Source: Candidatus Bealeia paramacronuclearis
Lineage (GTDB): Bacteria > Pseudomonadota > Alphaproteobacteria > UBA9655
DNA length: 64,000 nt
Assembly (NCBI RefSeq): GCF_035607555.1
Contig: NZ_JAVHWZ010000001.1
Span: 310,001-374,000, forward strand
Reading direction: 5' to 3'
In this document: piece by piece, positions 44,966 through 53,535 of the stretch
How positions within the stretch are numbered: the first letter of the stretch is position 1
How the letters are laid out: the number at the start of each line of letters is the position of its first letter
Position numbers and translations under genes: made by a program
The notes under the pieces: generated by a model
What the model saw: only the letters and a program-made list of their open reading frames with translations
Database searches by the model: none
What the model was told of the DNA's origin: nothing

Positions 44966-47020
44966 ATGTCATTAAAAAAACAAAGCCATTTGGCCGTCGC
45001 GCCTTATATTTCGGCGTCTCAAAACTTACCAGAAGCCACATTACGAACTTTTATTTTGGGCTCTCTTTTAGCCGTTCTTATGGCAGGTGCAAACGCCTAT
45101 CTTGTCCTTAAGGTGGGTATGAGTGTTTCCGCTTGTATTCCTGCAGCCGTCATTTCCATGGCCGTTTTAAAACTCTTTAAAAATTCAAACATCCTTGAGA
45201 ACAACATTGTTCAAACTGTAGCTTCTGCCGGTGAAGCGCTCGCAGGCGCATTGGCTATGATTCTTCCCGCTTTAATTCTCATTGGCTATTGGCAGTCTTT
45301 TTCGTTGGTTCTGACCAGCAGTATCATTTTGATTGGAGGAGGCCTTGGCGTTTTATTCACTGTTCCCCTTCGTCGTGCGATGATCGTTGAAGGTGAGCTC
45401 AAGTTTCCAGAAGGTGTTGCCACCGCTGAAGTTTTAAAAGCGGGCGATAAATCCTCAGAAGTTGGACTTTGGGACCTTTTGACGGCAGGAATAGTTGCTG
45501 CAGTTATTAAATTTGCCCAAAGCGGATGGCAAATTGTGGCGGACAGCATTAACTTTTGGACACGTTCTGGAAACACAGTTTATGGTGCTGGCGGAGGATT
45601 TTCTCTGGCCATTACGGGTGCCGGATACATCATTGGATTTCATGCCAGTGTGGCTATCTTCACGGGATCTATTATTGCGTTTTACATTGGTATTCCCCTT
45701 TACAGTACAATTATGGGTGTGCCCGCTGATGCCAGCTCGGCTTATGATGCCGCCATGACCATTTGGAATACAAAAATCAGAATTGTTGGTGTGGGTGCCA
45801 TGATTTTGGGTGGCCTTTGGACAATTGTAGAGCTCTTACCCTCCCTTAAAAAGGCGATTGTTTCAGCCGGAAAAGCTATGCGCAACGTGAAAGAACGCGG
45901 ACAAGATAGTATTCCCCGGACGGACCGTGATATTCCTATTTCTTGGGTTGCTGGAGGCTCTGCGCTTTTTGCAGTTCCGCTTTATGTAATCCTGGATTAT
46001 GTTTTGGAGACCAGCCACATTGATATTGGAACAAGTGGGTATATTTTCACAGGGCTTGTCCTTCTTGTGATTTCCTTTCTGCTTTGTTTCTTTATGGCTG
46101 CAGTCTCTTCTTATATGTGCGGTCTGATGGGATCTTCGAATAACCCTATTTCTGGGACAATGATTATGACCGTGATCATTTTGTCTTTCACTCTTATGCT
46201 GATTTTAGGATCTCATATCAACTTCACAGTTGATCCAGAGGCCGCTTTGAGTGCAGCTGCCATTGTGATTCTTATTACTTCCATTGTAGCATGTGCAGGG
46301 TCATTAGGCGGAGACAACATGCAAGATCTAAAATCTGGCCAACTTGTGGGATCAACGCCTTGGAAACAGCAGGGTATGCTTATGGTGGGTGTGATTGCCT
46401 CAGCCATTGTTGTAGCTCCTGTATTCCAACTTCTTTTTGAAGCTTACGGTATTGGAGACATAATGCCACGAGAAGGCATGGATCCAGCAAAAGCTCTGAG
46501 CTCACCAAAGGCAGCCCTTATGGCTGCCCTTGCTAAAGCCATCTTCACACACACAATGGATTGGCTCATGATCGGAATTGGTATGGCTGTTGCGCTTGTG
46601 ACCATTATGGTGGATAAAATGTGCATTGCGATGAATTCTAAATGGCGTTTCCCAGTTCTTGCTATTGCAGTTGGAATTTATCTTCCACTCGATGTCACAT
46701 TCCCGATTTTATTGGGTGGACTTGTGGCCTGGTTTGTAGATCGCAGTATTGCTAAGCAAAAAGACGCCTCCAAAAAATCACTTGAGAAAGAAGAAGCCAA
46801 TGCGCGAAAAAACGGTATGCTCTTGGCCTCAGGACTGATTGCGGGAGAAGCCGTGGTTGGAATCTTGATTGCCATTCCTTTCGTAGCTTATCAAAGCACT
46901 GACGTCTTCAAGTTTGTCCCGGCCTTTATCGAGCCATTCCGTGAGCAACTGGGTCTTTTGATTACAGCCCTGGTGCTTTATTGGTTCTATAAAGCTGCAA
47001 CAAACATGAAGAAGGTGTAA
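44966..47020 (+). CDS. OPT-family oligopeptide/metal-complex transporter
   Basis: 684 residues with roughly 15 membrane segments. Family marks are NNIVQTVASAGEALAGALA, EGELKFPEGVATAEVLKAG and GGDNMQDLKSGQLVGSTP. The family carries small peptides or metal chelates across the inner membrane; the substrate here is unknown. Monocistronic, with its own UUCG-loop terminator. A peptide importer would fit an organism living on host nutrients. Confidence 0.92.
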   Translation: MSLKKQSHLAVAPYISASQNLPEATLRTFILGSLLAVLMAGANAYLVLKVGMSVSACIPAAVISMAVLKLFKNSNILENNIVQTVASAGEALAGALAMILPALILIGYWQSFSLVLTSSIILIGGGLGVLFTVPLRRAMIVEGELKFPEGVATAEVLKAGDKSSEVGLWDLLTAGIVAAVIKFAQSGWQIVADSINFWTRSGNTVYGAGGGFSLAITGAGYIIGFHASVAIFTGSIIAFYIGIPLYSTIMGVPADASSAYDAAMTIWNTKIRIVGVGAMILGGLWTIVELLPSLKKAIVSAGKAMRNVKERGQDSIPRTDRDIPISWVAGGSALFAVPLYVILDYVLETSHIDIGTSGYIFTGLVLLVISFLLCFFMAAVSSYMCGLMGSSNNPISGTMIMTVIILSFTLMLILGSHINFTVDPEAALSAAAIVILITSIVACAGSLGGDNMQDLKSGQLVGSTPWKQQGMLMVGVIASAIVVAPVFQLLFEAYGIGDIMPREGMDPAKALSSPKAALMAALAKAIFTHTMDWLMIGIGMAVALVTIMVDKMCIAMNSKWRFPVLAIAVGIYLPLDVTFPILLGGLVAWFVDRSIAKQKDASKKSLEKEEANARKNGMLLASGLIAGEAVVGILIAIPFVAYQSTDVFKFVPAFIEPFREQLGLLITALVLYWFYKAATNMKKV

Positions 47021-47035
47021 AATCTTCGTGAACAG

Positions 47036-47070
47036 AAAAAAGCCTTCCTTCGGGAAGGCTTTTTTTTTAG
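47036..47070 (+). terminator. intrinsic terminator of the OPT transporter
   Basis: AGCCTTCC-TTCG-GGAAGGCT is a perfect eight-pair stem with a TTCG tetraloop, preceded by an A-run and followed by eight T. It starts about 15 bases after the stop codon. Confidence 0.95.
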
Positions 47071-47176
47071 ATTTTGTCGCAAATATTTTAAAATTTATTT
47101 ATCAAAAACAAATATACATTTTAGTTTCAAGATTTTTTTACTGACGCAATGCAACAATTGTCTTTTTGCTAATCTG

Positions 47177-47207
47177 TTGTCATGCTGAAATAAATTCAGC
47201 ATGACAA
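47177..47207. repeat. perfect 13-base hairpin repeat
   Basis: TTGTCATGCTGAA, loop ATAAA, TTCAGCATGACAA: 13 of 13 pairs. It stands alone in the 312-base gap between the OPT transporter terminator and phoH and has no following T-run, so it is a palindromic repeat rather than a terminator. The rest of the gap is A+T-rich and shows no gene. Confidence 0.75.
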
Positions 47208-47332
47208 TTCACGGACATGATGTTCCCTATTTTTTGAGGAGTCCCTAGTGAATTTTAGAACAGTCTTGCGTCCTTTTTAAAAATGAAATATTCTTAAAAA
47301 ATAATTATAAATAAGAGATTTTTAAACTCCCG

Positions 47333-48286
47333 ATGCCATCCTCCCCGTCTGATGAGGTGATCAGTTATCTCGAATTCGAAGATAACCGTTTTCTTCCTGA
47401 ACTTTTTGGATTTCAAGATCGTAATTTGAAATTTATTGAAGGTGAACTTCAGGTTAAAATTTCAACACGGGGCAATCAAGTTGCGATCAAAGGCTTAAGT
47501 GATGCTGTTGACACAACCCTTCAAGCCCTCAATACGCTTTATGATAAATTGAAAAATGGCCAGAATCTTGAAAAGGAAGATTTACCGATTGCACTTAGAC
47601 ATTCGGGTCGCATGGCTCAAATTCCAGAATCTGCCGTTTTGATGACAAAAAAACGCCCCATTTCGGCCCGAACCCCCATGCAAGGGGAATATATCGAAGC
47701 GCTCAAAACAAATGAGCTCGTCTTTGCAGTAGGTCCTGCAGGAACTGGAAAAACGTATTTAGCGGTTGCCGCGGGCGTTGCTCTTATGCTCGAGGGTCAG
47801 GTTGATCGCATCATCCTCTCCCGCCCTGCTGTTGAAGCCGGAGAGCATCTCGGGTTTTTACCCGGAGATTTAAGGGAGAAGGTCGATCCTTATTTGCGCC
47901 CTCTTTATGATGCTCTTCACGACATGTTGCCTCATGATCAGGTCGCACGAAAACTCGCTATTGGGGAAATTGAAATTGCACCATTGGCGTTCATGCGGGG
48001 GCGAACTCTTTCTAATTCTGTGATCATTTTAGATGAGGCTCAAAATACAACACCCGTTCAAATGAAAATGTTTCTGACGCGGTTGGGGCACAACTCTCGA
48101 ATGATTGTAACGGGAGATTTGACACAAATTGATCTTCCCATGGGATCGACTTCCGGATTATCGGAAGCCGTTCATAAACTCAAGGACGTGAAAGGCATTG
48201 GATTTGTCCATCTGACAGACGCAGACGTTGTCCGCCATCCACTGGTGGCTCGCATTGTGCAAGCCTATGAACGTAGGGAAATATGA
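47333..48286 (+). CDS. phoH: PhoH-family ATPase (YbeZ)
   Basis: 317 residues. An N-terminal KH-like region precedes the P-loop ATPase with Walker A GPAGTGKTYLAVA, SRPAVEAGEHLGFLPGDL, Walker B SVIILDEAQNTT and the sensor VTGDLTQIDLP. YbeZ works with YbeY in RNA metabolism; the two genes overlap by four bases. Confidence 0.95.
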   Translation: MPSSPSDEVISYLEFEDNRFLPELFGFQDRNLKFIEGELQVKISTRGNQVAIKGLSDAVDTTLQALNTLYDKLKNGQNLEKEDLPIALRHSGRMAQIPESAVLMTKKRPISARTPMQGEYIEALKTNELVFAVGPAGTGKTYLAVAAGVALMLEGQVDRIILSRPAVEAGEHLGFLPGDLREKVDPYLRPLYDALHDMLPHDQVARKLAIGEIEIAPLAFMRGRTLSNSVIILDEAQNTTPVQMKMFLTRLGHNSRMIVTGDLTQIDLPMGSTSGLSEAVHKLKDVKGIGFVHLTDADVVRHPLVARIVQAYERREI

Positions 48287-48786
48287 AAAATTATTCTCCC
48301 ATCCCTGGCGTAATTATCAGTTTTTCTGATTCTGCCTGGCAACAAAGCCTTCCCGATTGTGAGGGGCTGGTTCTTCAAGTTATGGAAGTGGCCATACCCT
48401 TTATTCCCTTTGATTTGCGAGGAACTGAACTCAGCGTTTACTTGACGGATGATGAAGAAATCCAAGGGCTTAATAAGGATTATCGCGGGAAAAACAAACC
48501 AACCAATGTGCTCTCCTTTCCACAAGGAAATGTTCCCAAAGGACCCAATGGTGAGGTCCATCCTTTGGGCGATATTGCGATGGCTTACGAAACCTGCTTG
48601 CGGGAAGCTGATCACGAAGGCATTCCTTTTAAAAATCATTTCATTCATCTTTTAATCCATGGTCTTTTGCACCTTTTAGGATATGATCATGAAAATGAAG
48701 AAGACGCCGAGAAGATGGAAACATTGGAAGTGCAGATTCTTCAAGCTTTACATATTCCTAACCCCTATCTTGCAGAGGAAAGTTAA
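48283..48786 (+). CDS. ybeY: endoribonuclease YbeY
   Basis: 167 residues. Metal site H-x3-H-x5-H in LLIHGLLHLLGYDHENE, preceded by NYRGKNKPTNVLSF-type NKDYRGKNKPTNVLSFP. It takes part in 16S rRNA 3' maturation and 70S quality control. It overlaps phoH (ATGA) and is followed by corC after six bases. Confidence 0.96.
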   Translation: MKNYSPIPGVIISFSDSAWQQSLPDCEGLVLQVMEVAIPFIPFDLRGTELSVYLTDDEEIQGLNKDYRGKNKPTNVLSFPQGNVPKGPNGEVHPLGDIAMAYETCLREADHEGIPFKNHFIHLLIHGLLHLLGYDHENEEDAEKMETLEVQILQALHIPNPYLAEES

Positions 48787-48792
48787 TCTTCG

Positions 48793-49638
48793 ATGTCATT
48801 TGTTGATCGTTTGAAAAAAATTATACGCAGACAAAAAGATTCCGATTCCACATTACGCGATACGATTGAAGGATTGATAGAAGAAGACAAAACCTTCAAT
48901 CCCTCTTTGGCACCAGATGAACGAGCGATGCTTGCTAATATTTTAAAGCTGCGAGATTTAACGGCAGAAGACGTTATGATCCCAAGAGCTGATATTGTTG
49001 CTATTTCCCAAAGCAGTACACGGGAAGAAATTTTAAGCACATTTCGTTCGGCAGACGTGATGCGTCTTCCCATTTTTCATACCAATCTCGATGATATTTA
49101 TGGCTATATTCATATTCGTGATTTAATTGATACGACCCCTGAAAACTTTAATTTGGCCAAAATTACACGCAAAATTGAAGTCATCGCACCTGCCATGGGT
49201 GTTTTAGATCTCCTTCTTAAAATGCGCCTTTCTGGAGAACGATTGGCCATGGTTGTTGATGAATATGGTGGCATTGATGGACTTGTCACTATGGGAGATT
49301 TGGTGGAAGAAATCGTAGGAGACATTCAAAATGTAGCCGACAGTTCGCTTCCTGATCAAATTTATTTTCGTCCCGATGGCGTAGTCATTGTTGATGCTCG
49401 AATTGAAATTGAAGACCTTGAAGAAAAATTGGGACCTATTCTCGCCACTGAAGATCGCGATGAAGATATCGAAACTTTAGGGGGACTTGTCTTTGCATTA
49501 GCTGAACGCATTCCTCAACGCGGAGAGCTCATTACCTATGAAGGCCATAACCTTGAATTTGAGATTATTGAAGCCGACCCCCGACGGATCAAACGCATCG
49601 GTATTCATGGAATTGCACCCCAAAACTCAGGGGCCTAA
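48793..49638 (+). CDS. corC: CorC/HlyC-family CBS-domain protein
   Basis: 281 residues. Two CBS domains (from LTAEDVMIPRADIVAIS to LAMVVDEYGGIDGLVT) and a C-terminal transporter-associated domain (VIVDARIEIEDLEEKLG). Soluble; in E. coli it is linked to Mg/Co efflux with CorA. The usual downstream lnt gene is absent, replaced by a DUF2628-like gene one base later. Confidence 0.93.
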   Translation: MSFVDRLKKIIRRQKDSDSTLRDTIEGLIEEDKTFNPSLAPDERAMLANILKLRDLTAEDVMIPRADIVAISQSSTREEILSTFRSADVMRLPIFHTNLDDIYGYIHIRDLIDTTPENFNLAKITRKIEVIAPAMGVLDLLLKMRLSGERLAMVVDEYGGIDGLVTMGDLVEEIVGDIQNVADSSLPDQIYFRPDGVVIVDARIEIEDLEEKLGPILATEDRDEDIETLGGLVFALAERIPQRGELITYEGHNLEFEIIEADPRRIKRIGIHGIAPQNSGA

Positions 49639-49639
49639 A

Positions 49640-50089
49640 ATGGAAACCAACCATAAAAAATCTTGCTTTGAATTTTTAAGAATTGGGCCCGGAGAGACCT
49701 TTGAAAATCCGGAAAGCTGGACTCCCAGTACGCGTTATTACATGGGTTTGCTCGAGGAAAAAGAAGGCCAGGATCTTTTCTTTAGTTGGAACTGGCCAGG
49801 ATTTTTTCTTTTTCCCTATTGGGCATTTTACAGAAATATGTTTCTTTTTGGAACGTTGGCCATTCTTTTGATTGGTGTTACTTGGCCCATCAGTCATATT
49901 CTGGGCGCTCTCATTGCCAATCCCCTTTATCTTCATTTTGTAACACACAAGGTCGCTTTGGGCAAAACACAAAAATCTGGAATTTCATGGCTTAACGGGA
50001 TTTTAGCAGCCTTTGGCACATTTATTATAGGGGGTATCCTTTTCATTGTCATGCTGATGACGCTCTATCATAATCTGAGTTCGACATAG
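49640..50089 (+). CDS. DUF2628-like small membrane protein
   Basis: 149 residues from the ATG at 49640, one base after the corC stop. The SWNWPGFFLFPYWAFYRNMF block is typical of DUF2628 membrane proteins. Three hydrophobic segments. Function of the family is unknown. It replaces lnt in the usual phoH-ybeY-corC order. Confidence 0.78.
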   Translation: METNHKKSCFEFLRIGPGETFENPESWTPSTRYYMGLLEEKEGQDLFFSWNWPGFFLFPYWAFYRNMFLFGTLAILLIGVTWPISHILGALIANPLYLHFVTHKVALGKTQKSGISWLNGILAAFGTFIIGGILFIVMLMTLYHNLSST

Positions 50090-50130
50090 CCACGCGCGAC
50101 TTTAATTTACCCCCCTCCCCCGAGCTATTA

Positions 50131-51285
50131 TTAATCTGAGGCCAGTTTAATTTGCATCAATTCAAGCGTATATTTGGGATTTGAGATCATCTCATAAGGG
50201 ACTTTGCAAAAGCCATTAATCCCCCATTTTGGGCCCCACGAATTGTTCACAAGAAATGTTTGAGCTTTGCGATCGTAACCCACAATTTTCATTTCATGTC
50301 CCCCTATTCTCTTTTCGTGATTTTGGGGAATGGTCACGATCCCTGTTTTTTCAACGGAGGGTGATTCAAAGCTTTCAAACAAATCCATAGCGAGCAGTAC
50401 CAATTTTCCGCTTGAAATGACTTTTTCTATTTTTGCGGGCGCCAAAGAATTCACATCAATCAGGGAGACATTAACCCTAACTTTAGAAGCATTCAGAGCG
50501 GCTTCCGTAAATGCGTCTTTAGTGGGGGTTTGCGTAAATTTTACCGTATTGTAAGGATAAGTATGCTCATAGGCCCACCCCCGTTGATAGGATAAGAACG
50601 CCGTTCCTGCATCAGTCCCTGTGTCGCTAATATCCCCTTGCATCCCTAAAACATCCCGATATCCAAAAAGACGTGAGTAAAAAGGAATAGTCTTTTTAAT
50701 CTCCTCAATATCGGGTGAGGTTGTTGATATTTCTGTTTTGAGAGAAGAATAATGATAAGTTGGGTGTGAGGGTGAAGCATTGGAGACCCACCTCAAGGAC
50801 GAACTTGAAATCCATTTCATATAATCGGAAATTGTTTGCTTGATTGTCTCGTGATTTGCAACTTTAATAACAGAGGGATCTGTTTTTTCCTCCTCAACTT
50901 TGGTTTCAAAAATTTTTGCTCTGGTTTTGTTTTGGAGAGATTGAAGATCTCCTCCTTGCTTTTTGAATATATCAAGTGTTTGAAGCGCATGTACAGATCC
51001 TGAAAACGCATTGATAACGCAAGACCCCAAAGATCCTTGATCCAGAGTTGTGCAAGCTGCAGATAAATCGAAAGCTTCAGGGGTTGAGTCTTTAACAATT
51101 TTAGGTGCATATTTTCTGACACTTCTGAGTTCCTCTTTCTGCTCTTTACGGGCCTTGTGCAGTGCAGTAATGACAAACTTTTCATTCTCAGCCATGGGTT
51201 TCCAACCCTTAGATTGGACTGCAAATGTATCGCAAGAAAATAAAAGGGTCGTTCCCAATGAGATGAATGTGAGTTGTTTAATCAT
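50131..51285 (-). CDS. exported papain-family (C1A) cysteine peptidase
   Basis: 384 residues with a signal peptide (LTFISLGTTLLFSCDTFAV) and a GGAGAGG ribosome site. The oxyanion Gln and nucleophile Cys are in TLDQGSLGSCVINAFSGS, the catalytic His in GGHEMKIVGYD, and the Asn in VNNSWGPKWGINGFCKVP, so all four active-site residues are present. A Ser-rich, helical insertion of about 90 residues follows the Cys helix. Such exported papain-like enzymes occur in host-associated bacteria, where some act on host proteins. The target is unknown. No inhibitor gene nearby. Confidence 0.9.
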   Translation of the reverse strand: MIKQLTFISLGTTLLFSCDTFAVQSKGWKPMAENEKFVITALHKARKEQKEELRSVRKYAPKIVKDSTPEAFDLSAACTTLDQGSLGSCVINAFSGSVHALQTLDIFKKQGGDLQSLQNKTRAKIFETKVEEEKTDPSVIKVANHETIKQTISDYMKWISSSSLRWVSNASPSHPTYHYSSLKTEISTTSPDIEEIKKTIPFYSRLFGYRDVLGMQGDISDTGTDAGTAFLSYQRGWAYEHTYPYNTVKFTQTPTKDAFTEAALNASKVRVNVSLIDVNSLAPAKIEKVISSGKLVLLAMDLFESFESPSVEKTGIVTIPQNHEKRIGGHEMKIVGYDRKAQTFLVNNSWGPKWGINGFCKVPYEMISNPKYTLELMQIKLASD

Positions 51286-51406
51286 GAGCCTCTCCTTTAC
51301 TTTTATCGAGACCTCATTTTAATTATAATTTTATAATATTAGATGAATTTTAAATAAAACTTTATTTGATTTTTGATTAAAATTAGAATTTAAATTGCTT
51401 TAATTG

Positions 51407-51814
51407 TTAATGCTGATGGTCGTGATCGCCTTCGTGACCACATTGGCGAAGCGCACGCTTGTGCCAAAAAAGACTCAAGCTGAAAAGCCCGAGACTTGCG
51501 TAAAGCTGATAATCCCAATCATACCAAAGGCAAACGGCGGCAAGTATCGAGACAACAATCGCAACACCCAAGGGAAGATAAGCCTTTTTATGGCGAAAAC
51601 TATGATAAGCCATAAGCCCCAGCGTAATTAAAAAGAGTGCGCCAATAAAGGGAAATAAAAACACATCATCGCGGCAGATTTCAAATCCTAAAAGTCCTAA
51701 TGCGCCCGTATAAACAGGAATGCACAAAGGACACGCCGCACAAGTCAAAAGAGAGAGAATTACGGCTCCCACTCCACTTAATGTTTCCAACCATTTTTTC
51801 GAATCAAATTCCAT
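51407..51814 (-). CDS. MerC-like small membrane protein with His-rich tail
   Basis: 135 residues with four membrane segments. Cysteine motif LTCAACPLCIPVYTGALG in TM1 resembles the MerC/MerT mercuric transport proteins, and the C-terminus CGHEGDHDHQH is a metal-binding tail. No mer operon genes are nearby. A role in metal handling is a cautious inference. Confidence 0.65.
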   Translation of the reverse strand: MEFDSKKWLETLSGVGAVILSLLTCAACPLCIPVYTGALGLLGFEICRDDVFLFPFIGALFLITLGLMAYHSFRHKKAYLPLGVAIVVSILAAVCLWYDWDYQLYASLGLFSLSLFWHKRALRQCGHEGDHDHQH

Positions 51815-52140
51815 TTTTCACTTTTTTTCAAAAATACATAGTTTGTTAACCATTAATCGTCATAATGAAACTATAGAGTGGTTGTTGCAAGATGGTTTTA
51901 TCAAAAGGGTGGTTAAATTTTTTTGATGTTGTTCTTCAGATCCATTGGTGTTTTTAATATAGTAGGTTTTAATTTTTTTATTAATATATTATTTTTGGTG
52001 ATTTATTACGTTTTTTGTGATTTTAATGGTGTTGGTTAAGGCTAAAAAAGCTGTTACGCCGATTCTTGAATGGTTTTTGGATTTATAAGAATCGAGGCCA
52101 AGTGCGTGTTATATTTGTTTTTGGTAATTACTGCAGTAAA
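51815..52140 (+). other. A+T-rich gap, possible small RNA upstream of an orphan terminator
   Basis: No convincing gene: only short T-rich frames (a 37-codon hydrophobic frame at 51926 and a 20-codon frame at 52026, neither with a ribosome site). The palindrome TTACTGCAGTAA occurs at 52128-52139, just before a strong terminator hairpin. A transcript ending there would be noncoding. Confidence 0.3.
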
Positions 52141-52172
52141 TCAAAGGGCCCCTCAGTTCAGGGGCCCTTTGA
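52141..52172 (+). terminator. strong hairpin, orphan intrinsic terminator
   Basis: TCAAAGGGCCCCT, loop CAGTTC, AGGGGCCCTTTGA: 13 perfect pairs, followed by TTTTG on the plus strand. No gene ends into it from the plus side; MerC is on the other strand and starts 326 bases away. Confidence 0.75.
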
Positions 52173-52284
52173 TTTTGAGTGCAGCCTTTCTCGTAAAACA
52201 GGGCGACCTCATGAAAATTTTTGAGTGAGGATATTGGAAAGGATGTTGTCATCCCAACCGGCCATTTTTCTAAGCCTTTTAATA

Positions 52285-53367
52285 CACGAGTTACGCAGTT
52301 TGCAGCAAAAGGGTGGGAATCTAAGCGAAAGACATGAGTTTTGTTATTTCTCTAGAGATATCATGCTTAATAACATCCCACTGCTGCTGATAAAAAGAGA
52401 AGCCTCCAGCAAGTCGTCTTTTAAATCTTTGAATCCAAGCCGAAATGGCAAGAAATATATGATTTCTTTGGGCTCGTCCCGTGCGAGACTGACAGCGTTC
52501 AAGACCGCATGTTTGCTTTAATTCCCGATGATAAACTTCGATTTTCCAACGCGATTTCATGACCAGTTCAATATGATCACGAGAGGGATTATCCCTATTG
52601 GTTCCGATATAATCCGTGCGACCGTTTTTGGCAACAAACCGGAAAACAGTAATCCATCCATATCCGCGTAAGTGAACTTTCAGTCCTTCATCTGGAATGT
52701 CCAGCTTTTCAAGAGTTTCTCCACGATTCACTTTCCTGTTTTTCTTCAACCCCATCACCCATGTCCAGCCTATGGATTCAATGGCCTTCAGATTATTCAA
52801 GCTCGAGTACCAAGCGTCTGCAACCACGTCATCCGGATTTATCCCTCTGTCTTGAGCCAGCTTTAACATTTCCCTGAAATGGTCATTCTTGCTTTTGCCA
52901 TCGCTGGCTTTATCATAAATACGATAATCAACAGGAATAGAGTCATGACTCCTCAGGCCATGCCATACCAAATTGACAAGACCTATCCCCGCAATAACAT
53001 CATGGGCATTCCCAGAATACTGATAATGCACAAGCTCTATCTTCTCGCTCCGATTTTTATCCAAAATTGTATCGTCACATACTAAAAAACAAGGTTCTTT
53101 CTTGTTAATAAGAGATTGAGTAAGATTCCACACTCCGCTCGGACGCAATGCACTAGAACTCAACCATCGATTGACGCTGTCATGCGACAATGGAATCGGT
53201 GACACCTCCGAAAGTGCCAACCCTGAATAGCGCACACTGCTGGCTTGTAAAAATGAACGATAAAGTGATTTTGTGCATTTGTGTCGAGACATCATTTCTT
53301 CTCATTTAATAAATATTCCCTCTCACCTTATCTCTTCTCTCTTCTCCTGCAAACTGCGTAACTCGTG
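52285..53367 (-). mobile_element. IS701/IS4-superfamily insertion sequence, copy 2
   Basis: 1,083 bases, same inverted ends (CACGAGTTACGCAGTTTGCA) and length as copy 1, in the opposite orientation. Flanking direct repeats TAATA (52280-52284 and 53368-53372). It sits in intergenic or remnant DNA beside an IS30 stub. Confidence 0.93.
52321..53295 (-). CDS. DDE transposase, IS701-like (copy 2)
   Basis: 324 residues, identical in translation to the transposase at 12709-13683, with the same DDE residues (CDDTILDKN, VVADAWYSS, WKIEVYHREL). Full length. Confidence 0.93.
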   Translation of the reverse strand: MMSRHKCTKSLYRSFLQASSVRYSGLALSEVSPIPLSHDSVNRWLSSSALRPSGVWNLTQSLINKKEPCFLVCDDTILDKNRSEKIELVHYQYSGNAHDVIAGIGLVNLVWHGLRSHDSIPVDYRIYDKASDGKSKNDHFREMLKLAQDRGINPDDVVADAWYSSLNNLKAIESIGWTWVMGLKKNRKVNRGETLEKLDIPDEGLKVHLRGYGWITVFRFVAKNGRTDYIGTNRDNPSRDHIELVMKSRWKIEVYHRELKQTCGLERCQSRTGRAQRNHIFLAISAWIQRFKRRLAGGFSFYQQQWDVIKHDISREITKLMSFA

Positions 53368-53469
53368 TAATAGACTGACGCTTCATTTTATCTTTGGTAA
53401 GCTGTGGATTCAAGGATGAGGTGCAACGTCTTGTATGCTAATTAGCATTGATCAAAAGGAGACGTTGTG

Positions 53470-53535
53470 ATGAAAAAATATAAGCATTTGAGCCAAGTAG
53501 AAAGAACTCTGATATCCCATTATCATGATAAAAGA
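53470..53535 (+). pseudogene. IS30-type transposase, 5' stub
   Basis: Twenty-two codons behind a GGAG ribosome site read MKKYKHLSQVERTLISHYHD, the opening of IS30-family transposases. The reading is cut by the IS5 element's left end at 53536 and no continuation is seen on the right of that element, so the rest was lost by deletion. Confidence 0.55.

Noticed and set aside
51926-52039. A 37-codon hydrophobic frame (MLFFRSIGVFNIVGFN and on) that could be a small membrane toxin
   Set aside because: T-rich DNA gives hydrophobic frames by chance and there is no ribosome site. Kept only as part of the gap description.
52225-52521. A 98-codon plus-strand frame over the end of the second IS701-like copy
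   Set aside because: It reads the antisense of the transposase gene; the same peptide appears antisense in the first copy at 13483. No ribosome site.
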